NCBI GenBank assembly: GCA_020024915.1
Contig: JAHHSZ010000032.1
Span: 1 to 17,847, forward strand
Direction: 5' to 3'
Source: Fusobacterium sp.
GTDB lineage: Bacteria > Fusobacteriota > Fusobacteriia > Fusobacteriales > Fusobacteriaceae
Length of the DNA: 17,847 nucleotides
The notes beneath the pieces are model-generated. The model did no database searches and was not told the origin of the DNA. It saw only the letters and a list, made by a program, of their open reading frames with translations. How positions within the stretch are numbered: position 1 is the stretch's first letter; every line of letters starts with the position of its first letter. Positions 7,446 to 14,744 of this stretch are shown here, in pieces. A program made the translations under genes and the position numbers.

Positions 7446-8783
7446 ATGAAATTAGCTTTGATTAGCTTAGGGTGTAGTAAAAATTTGGTGGATAGTGAGC
7501 ACTATTTAGGGATTTTATCTAAAAGAAAGGGCATGGAGCTAACAAGTGAGGTAGCAGAAGCTGATATAGTAATTGTTAATACTTGTGGTTTTATAGGAGA
7601 TGCAAAAGAGGAGTCAATAGAGACTATTCTAGAAGTAAGTGAACTTAGAGAGACTGGAAACTTAAAAAAATTAATAGTAGCTGGTTGCTTGGCACAAAAG
7701 TATTCAGAGGAGATATTAAAAGAACTTCCTGAGGTTGATGCAGTAATAGGAACTGGGGATATAGATAAGATAGAGAGAGTTGTAGATGAGATTTTAGCTG
7801 ACAAAAAAGTGGTTGAGACAACAAACTTAACTTTTTTAGCTAATGCTAACACAGAGAGAGTGATAACAACTGCAGCACATACAGCTTACTTAAAGATATC
7901 AGAAGGGTGTAATAGAGCTTGTACTTACTGTATAATACCACAGATGAGAGGAAGATTAAGAAGTAGAAGTATAGAGGATATAGTACAAGAAGCTAAGCAA
8001 TTAGTGGCTAATGGAGTAAAAGAGATAAATCTTTTGGCACAGGAAACTACTGAGTATGGAATTGATCTATATGGAGACAAGAAACTGGCAGCTTTGATGA
8101 AAGAGTTATGTAAGATAGATGGATTAAAGTGGTTAAGAACTTATTATATGCACCCAGAATATGTAACAGATGAGTTAATCGAAGTGATGAGAACTGAAGA
8201 GAAGATCTGTAAATACTTCGATGTACCTATACAACATGTTTCAGACAATATATTGAGAAATATGGCTAGAGCAAAGAATGGAGAGCAGGTAAAAAATGTT
8301 TTGAATAGAATAAGAACAGCTATTCCAGATGCTACAATTAGAACAACTCTTATCGTTGGTTTCCCTGGAGAAACAGAGGAGAATTTTCAAGAGTTGAAGG
8401 AGTATGTAAAAGAGTTCGAGTTTGATTATGCAGGTGTATTCAAATATTCAAGAGAAGAGGATACAGTGGCTTATGGATTGCCTGATCAGGTTCCAGAAGA
8501 GATAAAAGAGAGAAGATATGTAGAGCTTGTAAATTTACAAAGTGAGATAGCAGAGAAAAAAAATAGAAAATTACTAGGACAAGAGATAGAAGTTATGATA
8601 GAGGGTGTTTCTAGTGAGAGTGAATATCTATTAGAAGGAAGAACAAGAGGACAGGCATTGGAGATAGATGGAAAAGTTCTAACAACTGATGGTACAGCAA
8701 AACCTGGAGAGATTGTTAAAGTTAAGTTTGAACAGAATTTTGAGTATGATTTTGTTGGACCAATAGTAAAAAATGAAAAATAG
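7446..8783 (+). CDS. rimO: Ribosomal protein S12 methylthiotransferase (radical SAM)
   Basis: 445 residues, normal for the family. RimO adds a methylthio group to a conserved aspartate of ribosomal protein S12 using two [4Fe-4S] clusters. The N-terminal UPF0004-type domain carries the three cluster cysteines Cys10 (SLGCSKN), Cys47 (NTCGF) and Cys81 (AGCLAQ). The radical-SAM core has the CxxxCxxC motif at Cys155, Cys159 and Cys162 (CNRACTYC). A TRAM domain forms the C-terminus (about 380-442). SLGCSKNLVDSE and the IPQMRGRLRSR stretch favour RimO over the tRNA enzyme MiaB. Shine-Dalgarno AAGGAG at 7429-7434 is 11 bases from the ATG, slightly long. Lies between pnp and pgsA in the same direction, 29 bases before pgsA. 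Confidence 0.96.
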   Translation: MKLALISLGCSKNLVDSEHYLGILSKRKGMELTSEVAEADIVIVNTCGFIGDAKEESIETILEVSELRETGNLKKLIVAGCLAQKYSEEILKELPEVDAVIGTGDIDKIERVVDEILADKKVVETTNLTFLANANTERVITTAAHTAYLKISEGCNRACTYCIIPQMRGRLRSRSIEDIVQEAKQLVANGVKEINLLAQETTEYGIDLYGDKKLAALMKELCKIDGLKWLRTYYMHPEYVTDELIEVMRTEEKICKYFDVPIQHVSDNILRNMARAKNGEQVKNVLNRIRTAIPDATIRTTLIVGFPGETEENFQELKEYVKEFEFDYAGVFKYSREEDTVAYGLPDQVPEEIKERRYVELVNLQSEIAEKKNRKLLGQEIEVMIEGVSSESEYLLEGRTRGQALEIDGKVLTTDGTAKPGEIVKVKFEQNFEYDFVGPIVKNEK

Positions 8784-8812
8784 AGAATAAAAATATAAAG
8801 GAGAGCATAAAA

Positions 8813-9346
8813 ATGAATTTACCAAATAAATTAACATTTTTAAGACTTGTACTCGCTGTACCTTTTATATACTTTCTTCAGTTTTCAAATGAGGGAGGAT
8901 TTAGTTATAGGGCAATAGCTTTTGTTATATTTGTGATAGCATCCCTTACAGATTTTTTTGATGGATACCTAGCAAGAAAACATAATTTAGTAACAGATTT
9001 TGGGAAGATTATGGATCCATTAGCTGATAAGGTTCTTGTTATATCAGCATTAGTAATATTTGTTGATTTGGGATATATCCCTTCATGGATGTCAATTGTA
9101 GTGATTGCAAGAGAATTTTTAATAAGTGGGATAAGAATGCTAGCTGCTGCTAAAGGAGAGGTTATACCAGCAGGAAAGCTAGGGAAGTATAAGACAACTA
9201 GTCAGATGATAGTGATACTTATAATGATTATTTTTGGGGATAATAAGTGGAATATTTATATGATGTTGATTCCAGTAGTGCTGACACTGTGGTCTGGTTG
9301 GGAGTATACTTCTAAAGCAAAACATTATTTTTTAAACTCAAAATAG
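8813..9346 (+). CDS. pgsA: CDP-diacylglycerol--glycerol-3-phosphate 3-phosphatidyltransferase
   Basis: 177 residues with several membrane helices. The CDP-alcohol phosphatidyltransferase signature is complete: Asp47, Asp50-Gly51, Ala54-Arg55, Gly64, Asp68 and Asp72 within DFFDGYLARKHNLVTD and FGKIMDPLADK. The enzyme joins CDP-diacylglycerol and glycerol-3-phosphate to phosphatidylglycerophosphate at the inner membrane, the committed step to phosphatidylglycerol. The N-terminal MNLPNKLTFLRL is typical of PgsA and argues against phosphatidylserine synthase. gpsA and plsY, which make and acylate glycerol-3-phosphate, lie about 3 kb downstream in the next operon. It follows rimO by 29 bases with an AAGGAG site and precedes the yggT-like gene by 15 bases. 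Confidence 0.95.
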   Translation: MNLPNKLTFLRLVLAVPFIYFLQFSNEGGFSYRAIAFVIFVIASLTDFFDGYLARKHNLVTDFGKIMDPLADKVLVISALVIFVDLGYIPSWMSIVVIAREFLISGIRMLAAAKGEVIPAGKLGKYKTTSQMIVILIMIIFGDNKWNIYMMLIPVVLTLWSGWEYTSKAKHYFLNSK

Positions 9347-9361
9347 AAAGAGGGACTGAAT

Positions 9362-9619
9362 ATGATTTTAATTGTAAGAATAGTAAATTTATTAATTAAT
9401 GTGATAAATACTCTTATTTTGATAAGAGTCGTTCTTTCATGGTTAACACCAATGTCAAGAAATGGATTTACAGAGTTAATATATAATACAACAGAACCAA
9501 TATTAAGACCATTTAGAATGCTTATACCTATAGGAAATATGAGAATGGATATTTCACCTATTATAGCATATTTCTTTTTTATAATTTTGAGAAGATTGAT
9601 TTTTATGCTTATATTTTAA
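9362..9619 (+). CDS. YggT-family small membrane protein
   Basis: 85 residues with two hydrophobic segments (about 3-28 and 62-84) around a polar centre. The centre contains RVVLSWLTP and TEPILRPFRMLIP, ending in a short MDISPIIAYFF stretch, which match the YggT/Ycf19 family. Members are inner-membrane proteins; their roles have been linked to cell shape, division or cation stress, but no reaction is established. It is the last gene before a strong terminator, 15 bases after pgsA, preceded by an AGAGGG ribosome binding site. The family call is good; the job is unknown. Confidence 0.85.
   Translation: MILIVRIVNLLINVINTLILIRVVLSWLTPMSRNGFTELIYNTTEPILRPFRMLIPIGNMRMDISPIIAYFFFIILRRLIFMLIF
9587..9615 (+). 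promoter_or_regulatory. Candidate rsmH-operon promoter inside the end of the yggT-like gene
   Basis: TTGAGA (9587-9592), a 17-base spacer and TATATT (9610-9615). Transcription would begin near 9622, inside the terminator hairpin at 9618-9644, so only upstream transcripts could form the full stem. This would let the rsmH operon start right where the previous one ends. There is no other promoter-sized space before rsmH. Confidence 0.4.
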
Positions 9620-9644
9620 TAGGGAAGCTTAGAGCTTCTCTATT
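9618..9644 (+). terminator. Intrinsic terminator of the pnp-rimO-pgsA-yggT unit
   Basis: AATAGGGAAGCT (9618-9629) and AGCTTCTCTATT (9633-9644) form a 12-bp stem with one G-U pair and a 3-base loop, followed by a T-rich run (TTTTTGTAATTT). It overlaps the stop codon of the yggT-like gene. This is the clearest terminator in the window. Confidence 0.8.
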
Positions 9645-9681
9645 TTTGTAATTTAAAAATGAAACTTTTAAGGAGAAAAAG

Positions 9682-10623
9682 ATGAAAGATATAGTGAGTG
9701 AATACCATATACCAGTGTTATATAGAGAGTGTATAGATAATTTAGTGGTAGATAAAAATGGAGTATATTTAGATTGTACTTTAGGTGGAGGTGGTCATTC
9801 AGAGGGAATCTTAAAAGAATTATCTGAAAACGGACATCTTATATCAATAGATCAAGATCAACAAGCAATAGATTTTGCTAAGAAGAGATTGGAAAAATAT
9901 GGAAAAAAATGGGAAGTATTTAAGAATAATTTTGAAAATTTAGATATGGTACTATACATGGCTGGATATGATAAAGTTGATGGGATTTTAATGGATATTG
10001 GAGTTTCATCAACACAGTTAGACGATCCAGAGAGGGGATTTTCTTATAGATATGATACAAAGTTAGATATGAGAATGAATAGAAGTAACCCATTATCAGC
10101 TTATGAAGTTGTAAATGAGTATCCAGAGGAAAAATTATCTAAGATAATATTTGAGTATGGGGAAGAGAGAAATGCTAGAAAGATAGCTAAGTTTATATGT
10201 GAAGCTAGAGCTGAGAAAAACATAGAGACAACAGGAGAACTTGTAGCTATAATAAAGAGAGCTTATCCAGAGAGAGCTCAAAAACACCCAGCAAAGAAGA
10301 CTTTCCAAGCTATTAGAATAGAGGTTAATAGAGAGTTAGAGGTTTTAGAAAAAGCTATAGATAAGGCTGTGGACTCTCTAAAAGTGGGAGGAAGATTGGG
10401 AATTATAACTTTCCACTCATTAGAAGACAGATTGGTAAAAACAAAATTTAAAGATTTGGCTACTGCTTGTAAGTGTCCTCCGGGATTGCCAATATGTGTG
10501 TGTGGTGGAAAGGCAAAGGTAAAACTAATAACTAAAAAACCAATAGTTCCAGAAGGAGAAGAGGTAGAGTTTAATAATAGAGCACACTCATCAAAACTGA
10601 GAGTAGTTGAAAGGATAGGTTAA
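9682..10623 (+). CDS. rsmH: 16S rRNA (cytosine(1402)-N4)-methyltransferase
   Basis: 313 residues, standard for RsmH (MraW). It methylates N4 of C1402 in the 16S rRNA decoding site using SAM. Seen: the N-terminal YHIPVLYRE, the SAM loop DCTLGGGGHS (31-40), acidic Asp57, MDIGVSSTQLDDPERGFSY, the RxNREL stretch and FHSLEDRLVK. A cysteine cluster (Cys263, 265, 272, 274) lies near the C-terminus, as in many Firmicute-type RsmH proteins. Good AAGGAG ribosome site just before the ATG. In many bacteria rsmH starts the division/cell-wall cluster and is followed by ftsL; here the next gene, one base after the stop, is a small FtsL-like protein, so this junction is conserved although the rest of the cluster is missing. 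Confidence 0.97.
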   Translation: MKDIVSEYHIPVLYRECIDNLVVDKNGVYLDCTLGGGGHSEGILKELSENGHLISIDQDQQAIDFAKKRLEKYGKKWEVFKNNFENLDMVLYMAGYDKVDGILMDIGVSSTQLDDPERGFSYRYDTKLDMRMNRSNPLSAYEVVNEYPEEKLSKIIFEYGEERNARKIAKFICEARAEKNIETTGELVAIIKRAYPERAQKHPAKKTFQAIRIEVNRELEVLEKAIDKAVDSLKVGGRLGIITFHSLEDRLVKTKFKDLATACKCPPGLPICVCGGKAKVKLITKKPIVPEGEEVEFNNRAHSSKLRVVERIG

Positions 10624-10624
10624 G

Positions 10625-10882
10625 ATGAGAATTGTAGCAATATTTTTAGTTGGATTGATTTCAGTGTGGTTATACCATGGGAATCTATTAGTTAAGGTAT
10701 CTAGATTAGAGTTATCCATTAAAACTGGAAATAAACAGTTAGATGAGCTACAAAAAGAGCTTGAAAAAAAAGAATTACAGTACGATTCACTCATGGATTT
10801 AGAGAGAATTGGAAACGAGATGAAAAAAAAGAAAAATATGAGTATTTCAAATGAGATAAAGTTCTTTAAAATAGAGGAGTAA
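10625..10882 (+). CDS. FtsL/DivIC-like bitopic division protein (candidate FtsL)
   Basis: 85 residues. A very short N-terminal tail leads into one membrane helix (about 3-18). A predicted extracytoplasmic coiled coil follows (about 20-60; KVSRLELSIKTGNKQL then heptad-like ELQKELEKKEL). The C-terminal stretch DLERIGNEMKKKKNMSI resembles the RIExxAxxxLGM-type motif of FtsL and DivIC. Such proteins link the divisome to septal peptidoglycan synthesis. Overall sequence similarity is weak, as usual for FtsL, so the call rests on topology, motif and position: it begins one base after rsmH, where ftsL sits in the classical dcw cluster. The usual next gene, ftsI, is absent; an RNA methyltransferase follows after 6 bases. 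DivIC is the main alternative. Confidence 0.75.
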   Translation: MRIVAIFLVGLISVWLYHGNLLVKVSRLELSIKTGNKQLDELQKELEKKELQYDSLMDLERIGNEMKKKKNMSISNEIKFFKIEE

Positions 10883-10888
10883 TATCTA

Positions 10889-12244
10889 ATGTTAAAAAAA
10901 AATCAAATAATAGAGATAAAGATAGATAAGATAGTAAATGGCGGAGAAGGTTTGGGATATTACAATGATTTTGCAGTGTTTGTTCCGATGTCTGTGCCAA
11001 ATGATATACTAAAAATAAAGATAATATCTGTAAAGAAAAGCTATGCTAGAGGTCTGATAGAGGAGATTGTAGAAGCTGGAGAAGAGAGGGTAGAGGACAG
11101 GAGTAAGATAACATTTGAAGATTTTCAAGGTTGTGATTTTGGAATGTTGCAATATTCAGCACAGTTAAAGTATAAAAAACTGATGGTTGAAGATGTGATG
11201 AGAAAGATTGGAAAATTAGAAAATTTGAGAGTCAATGATGTATTGGGAAGTATAGAACCATACCATTATCGTAATAAGATAATAGAGCCGTTCTCTAAGT
11301 ATAATGGAGAGATTATTACAGGTTTCTTTAAAAGAAAATCACATGACGTATTTCAAGTGGAGGAAAATATATTAAATTCAAAACTTGGAAATGAGATAAT
11401 AAGAGAGTTAAAAAAGATATTAAACAGAGAAAAAGTATCGGTTTATGATGAGAAAGAGCACAGTGGAATATTGAGACATATTATGGTAAGAACAAACTCA
11501 AAAGATGAAGCTATGGTAGTCTTAATAATAAATGCTACAAAGGTAGAGAAGAGATATAAAGATATCCTAATGGAGTTAAAAAATAAAATAAGTCAAATAA
11601 AATCTATATATGTATCGTTGAATAATAGAAGAACTAACTTTGCTTTAGGAGAGAAGAATATCTTTATTTGGGGAGAGAAGAGCATAAAAGAAGAGATTGA
11701 TGGGATACACTTCAACATCTCACCAAAATCTTTTTTCCAGATAAACTTACTACAAACTAAGAGATTATACAATGTAGCTATAAATTATTTTGAAAATATA
11801 GAGAATAAATATATAGTAGATGCTTATTCAGGAACTGGTACTATTGCTATGATACTTTCTAAAAAAGCTAAAAAAGTATATGCAATAGAGCTAGTTGAAT
11901 CAGCAACACTTGATGGAGTAAAGACAGCACAGGAGAATGAAATAGAGAATATTGAATTTATAAATGGAGCTGTAGAAGATAAGATGGTGGAGCTAATCAA
12001 CAGAGGAGATAAAGTTGATGCTGTTATTTTTGATCCACCAAGAAAAGGGATAGAGGAAAAAAGTTTAATAAAAACATTAGAGAGTGGAATAAAAGAGATT
12101 GTTTATATTTCATGTAACCCATCTACTTTTGCTAGAGATGCTGAAATTTTGACTAGACTAGGTTATAAAATAGATGAAGTACAACCAGTGGATATGTTTC
12201 CAGGAACATCTCATACTGAAGTAGTAGGAAGATTTTATAAATAG
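10889..12244 (+). CDS. rlmD: RlmD/TrmA-family RNA (uracil-C5)-methyltransferase
   Basis: 451 residues: N-terminal TRAM domain (about 1-60), a central RNA-contacting domain, and a C-terminal Rossmann methyltransferase domain. The SAM-binding motif DAYSGTGTIAMIL is near residue 310, the FDPPRKG motif near 382, the catalytic nucleophile is Cys409 in SCNPSTFARD, and the general base is Glu444 in HTEVV. The family methylates C5 of uracils in 23S rRNA (U1939 for RlmD, U747 as well for RlmCD) or tRNA (TrmA); the exact target cannot be told. Oddity: of the four cysteines that usually hold a [4Fe-4S] cluster after the TRAM domain (pattern Cx5CGGC and a later Cys), only one, Cys82 in QGCDFG, is left. 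Shine-Dalgarno GAGGAG lies in the end of the preceding gene. Confidence 0.88.
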   Translation: MLKKNQIIEIKIDKIVNGGEGLGYYNDFAVFVPMSVPNDILKIKIISVKKSYARGLIEEIVEAGEERVEDRSKITFEDFQGCDFGMLQYSAQLKYKKLMVEDVMRKIGKLENLRVNDVLGSIEPYHYRNKIIEPFSKYNGEIITGFFKRKSHDVFQVEENILNSKLGNEIIRELKKILNREKVSVYDEKEHSGILRHIMVRTNSKDEAMVVLIINATKVEKRYKDILMELKNKISQIKSIYVSLNNRRTNFALGEKNIFIWGEKSIKEEIDGIHFNISPKSFFQINLLQTKRLYNVAINYFENIENKYIVDAYSGTGTIAMILSKKAKKVYAIELVESATLDGVKTAQENEIENIEFINGAVEDKMVELINRGDKVDAVIFDPPRKGIEEKSLIKTLESGIKEIVYISCNPSTFARDAEILTRLGYKIDEVQPVDMFPGTSHTEVVGRFYK

Positions 12245-12256
12245 GAGAAGAGAGTT

Positions 12257-12859
12257 ATGAAAATAATATTGTTTATAGTATTAGCTTATATTTTAGGGGC
12301 TTTACCTAATGGTGTATGGATAGGAAAATATTTTAAAAACATAGATATTAGAAACTATGGTAGTAAGAACTCAGGAGCAACTAATGCTTATAGAGTATTA
12401 GGAGCTAGATATGGAATAATGGTTCTTATAGCAGATGCATTAAAGGGATTTTTACCACCATTTATAGCTAGTAAATATGGAGTTGAAGGAAATTATTTGT
12501 TACTTATAGGTATGATAGCCATAGTAGGGCATACACTATCGTTTTTTTTGAACTTTAAAGGTGGAAAAGGTGTTGCAACAAGTTTAGGAGTATTTTTATT
12601 TCTAATTCCAAATATAACTTTAACACTTTTAATATTATTTATAGTGGTAGTGGCTATTACGAGATACATCTCTCTTGGATCAATAATAGCTTCAATAATG
12701 TTACCAATATTAACGTATTTTTATCCGATAAAAAATGGAATGGATAGAGTACCATTAGTTATAATGACAGCATTAATAGGTGGATTTGTTGTATATAAAC
12801 ATAAAAGTAATATTGGAAGACTTCTTAATGGAACAGAGAATAAATTCAAACTAAAATAG
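12257..12859 (+). CDS. plsY: Glycerol-3-phosphate acyltransferase PlsY (acyl-phosphate dependent)
   Basis: 200 residues with about seven hydrophobic segments. PlsY transfers an acyl chain from acyl-phosphate to position 1 of glycerol-3-phosphate in the inner membrane, the first step of phosphatidic acid synthesis. Conserved loops visible: GALPNG (14-19), GSKNSGATNAYR (35-46), the phosphate-binding GHTLSFFLNFKGGKGVAT (91-108), and a C-terminal YKHKSNIGRLLNGTE stretch with the conserved HxxNIxRLxxGxE pattern. It lies 12 bases after the methyltransferase and 9 bases before gpsA, whose product is its substrate, so co-translation is likely. No separate promoter visible. Confidence 0.97.
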   Translation: MKIILFIVLAYILGALPNGVWIGKYFKNIDIRNYGSKNSGATNAYRVLGARYGIMVLIADALKGFLPPFIASKYGVEGNYLLLIGMIAIVGHTLSFFLNFKGGKGVATSLGVFLFLIPNITLTLLILFIVVVAITRYISLGSIIASIMLPILTYFYPIKNGMDRVPLVIMTALIGGFVVYKHKSNIGRLLNGTENKFKLK

Positions 12860-12868
12860 GAGGAAGTT

Positions 12869-13870
12869 ATGAAAAAAGTTGTTATAATAGGAGCAGGAAG
12901 TTGGGGGACAGCTTTAGGACTAGTATTGGCAAGTAAAGAGTACGAAGTTACTATGTGGGAATATGATAGAGAAAAAGCTGAAGAGATTCAAACTTCAAGA
13001 GAGAATAAGAGATATCTTCCTGGAATAAAGTTTCCAGATAATCTGAATGTAACATCTGAGAGTAAAGATCTATTAAAAGGGATAAAATATGTTATCTTTT
13101 CAGTACCTTCACAGGTATTAAGAGGTGTAGTTAGAAATTTTTCACACCAGTTAACAGAAGATATGATATTAGTAAATACAGCAAAAGGTATAGAAGTTTC
13201 TACTGGAATGAGATTATCTCAAGTTATGAAAGATGAGATAATAGGAAAATATCATAAAAATATAGTGGTATTGTCAGGACCAACTCACGCTGAAGAGGTA
13301 GCTATAGGAATACCTACAACAATAGTTGCTGCGGGACTGAAGGAAAAGGCTGGAGAGATACAAGAGCTATTCAATACAAAGAATTTTAGAGTATATCTTA
13401 ATGAGGATATAATAGGAGTAGAGCTAGGAGCAGCTGTAAAAAACTGCTTGGCAATAGGAGCTGGAATAGCAGATGGAATGGGTTTTGGAGATAATACAAA
13501 GGCCGCTTTAATAACAAGGGGAATAGCTGAGATGGTAAGATTTGGAAAGGTTTTAGGTGCTGATGAGAGAACTTTTTCAGGTTTGAGTGGAATAGGAGAT
13601 CTAATAGTTACTTGTGCAAGTAAGCATAGTAGAAATAGACATGTAGGTGAATGTTTAGGCAAAGGACAAACAATAGAGGAGATACTAGCAAATATGACTA
13701 TGGTAGCTGAAGGAGTTCCTACTGTAAAAGCAGTGTATGAACAGGCTAAAAACTTGGGGATATCAATGCCAATTGTAGAGGCTACATATAATGTCATTTA
13801 TAATAATACCAATGCAAAAAATATGGTAGAAGCTTTAATGGAAAGAGAATTAAAGGTAGAATTTTACTAA
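12869..13870 (+). CDS. gpsA: NAD(P)-dependent glycerol-3-phosphate dehydrogenase
   Basis: 333 residues. The enzyme reduces dihydroxyacetone phosphate to sn-glycerol-3-phosphate, the backbone for phospholipids, in the cytoplasm. The N-terminal dinucleotide fold has GAGSWGTALG (8-17). Catalytic and substrate residues appear in NTAKGIE (Lys106), SGPTHAEEVAIGIPTT (136-151), and ELGAAVKN with Lys191, followed by the family-typical IADGMGFGDNTKAALITRG. It directly follows plsY (9 bases, AGGAGG site), so substrate production and use are encoded together. The sigma factor starts 25 bases on, with no terminator between. Confidence 0.98.
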   Translation: MKKVVIIGAGSWGTALGLVLASKEYEVTMWEYDREKAEEIQTSRENKRYLPGIKFPDNLNVTSESKDLLKGIKYVIFSVPSQVLRGVVRNFSHQLTEDMILVNTAKGIEVSTGMRLSQVMKDEIIGKYHKNIVVLSGPTHAEEVAIGIPTTIVAAGLKEKAGEIQELFNTKNFRVYLNEDIIGVELGAAVKNCLAIGAGIADGMGFGDNTKAALITRGIAEMVRFGKVLGADERTFSGLSGIGDLIVTCASKHSRNRHVGECLGKGQTIEEILANMTMVAEGVPTVKAVYEQAKNLGISMPIVEATYNVIYNNTNAKNMVEALMERELKVEFY

Positions 13871-13895
13871 GGTAAACAAAAAGTGGGGATGTAAT

Positions 13896-14714
13896 ATGCT
13901 GGATAGGGACCTTATCTCATTTTATTTAGAAGATATAAGAAAATATGATATTTTAGATAAAAATGAAGAAATAAAATTACTAAAAAAAGCAAAAATTGGA
14001 GATAATGAAGCAAAAAACAGGTTGATTTTATGTAATTTGAGATTGGTAGTTAATATTGCTAAAAATTATACTAATAGAGGATTGAGCCTTATAGATTTGA
14101 TAAGTGAAGGAAATTTTGGATTGATCTATGCTATTGAAAAATTTGACACAGATAAGGGGTTCAGATTTTCTACATATGCTGTATGGTGGATAAAACAATC
14201 TATTAATAAAGCTATTATCTGTAAGGGTAGAGGAATTAGAATTCCTTCATATAAATATGATCTTTTAAACAGAGTAAATAAGTATGTAACTCAAAGAGTT
14301 AAAGAGGAGGGTGTCTATCCAACTGTAGAGGAGATAGCCCAAGATTTAAAGTTGGATAAGGATAAGGTAGATGATATTATCTTAACTTTTCAAGATCCAA
14401 TGTCTTTGAGTGTGAGTATTGGTGATGATATATATTTGGAGGATACAATAGCAGATGATATAGACCATACTTTAGAAGATGAGATAATTGAAGAAATTGG
14501 AAGAAGCCACTTGAGAGAGCTTGTAGAGGTACTTGATACACGTGAAAAGCAGATTTTAACCTTGAGATATGGTTTAGATGGTGAAGAGATACATACTTTA
14601 GAGGAGATAGGACAAACTTTTAACATAACTAGGGAGAGAGTAAGACAGATTGAAAAGAAAACTTTAAAAAAATTAAAGAATCAATATAGTAAAAATAACA
14701 ATAAATTCTTTTAA
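13896..14714 (+). CDS. Sigma70-family RNA polymerase sigma factor (RpoD/SigA-like, group 2 type)
   Basis: 272 residues, with regions 1.2, 2, 3 and 4 but no region 1.1 and no non-conserved insert. Region 1.2 starts at once (DLISFYLEDIRKYDIL). Region 2 has LRLVVNIAKNYTNRG, DLISEGNFGLIYAIEKFD and FRFSTYAVWWIKQSINKAI (89-107). Region 4 ends in the helix-turn-helix TLEEIGQTFNITRERVRQIE (234-253), whose RER--RQIE face reads the -35 box. That helix is standard, but region 2.4 has Asn104 where primary sigmas have Thr (sigma70 Thr440), and region 3.0 has Tyr118 and Asp122 in place of His455 and Glu458. It is therefore more likely an alternative, group 2 factor than the housekeeping one, though this cannot be settled here. 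It shares an operon with gpsA upstream and dnaN downstream. Confidence 0.9.
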   Translation: MLDRDLISFYLEDIRKYDILDKNEEIKLLKKAKIGDNEAKNRLILCNLRLVVNIAKNYTNRGLSLIDLISEGNFGLIYAIEKFDTDKGFRFSTYAVWWIKQSINKAIICKGRGIRIPSYKYDLLNRVNKYVTQRVKEEGVYPTVEEIAQDLKLDKDKVDDIILTFQDPMSLSVSIGDDIYLEDTIADDIDHTLEDEIIEEIGRSHLRELVEVLDTREKQILTLRYGLDGEEIHTLEEIGQTFNITRERVRQIEKKTLKKLKNQYSKNNNKFF

Positions 14715-14744
14715 TGATGATTTATTCTGAAAGGAGACCATAAA

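Noticed and set aside
13285..13797. 170-codon open frame antisense to gpsA
   Set aside because: Lies wholly within a certain gpsA, has no ribosome site, and its composition is the mirror of gpsA codons; a shadow frame.
13876..13895. ATG directly followed by TAA just before the sigma factor start, like a minimal upstream frame
   Set aside because: Its bases are part of the purine-rich ribosome binding region; an ATG-stop pair here is most simply chance.
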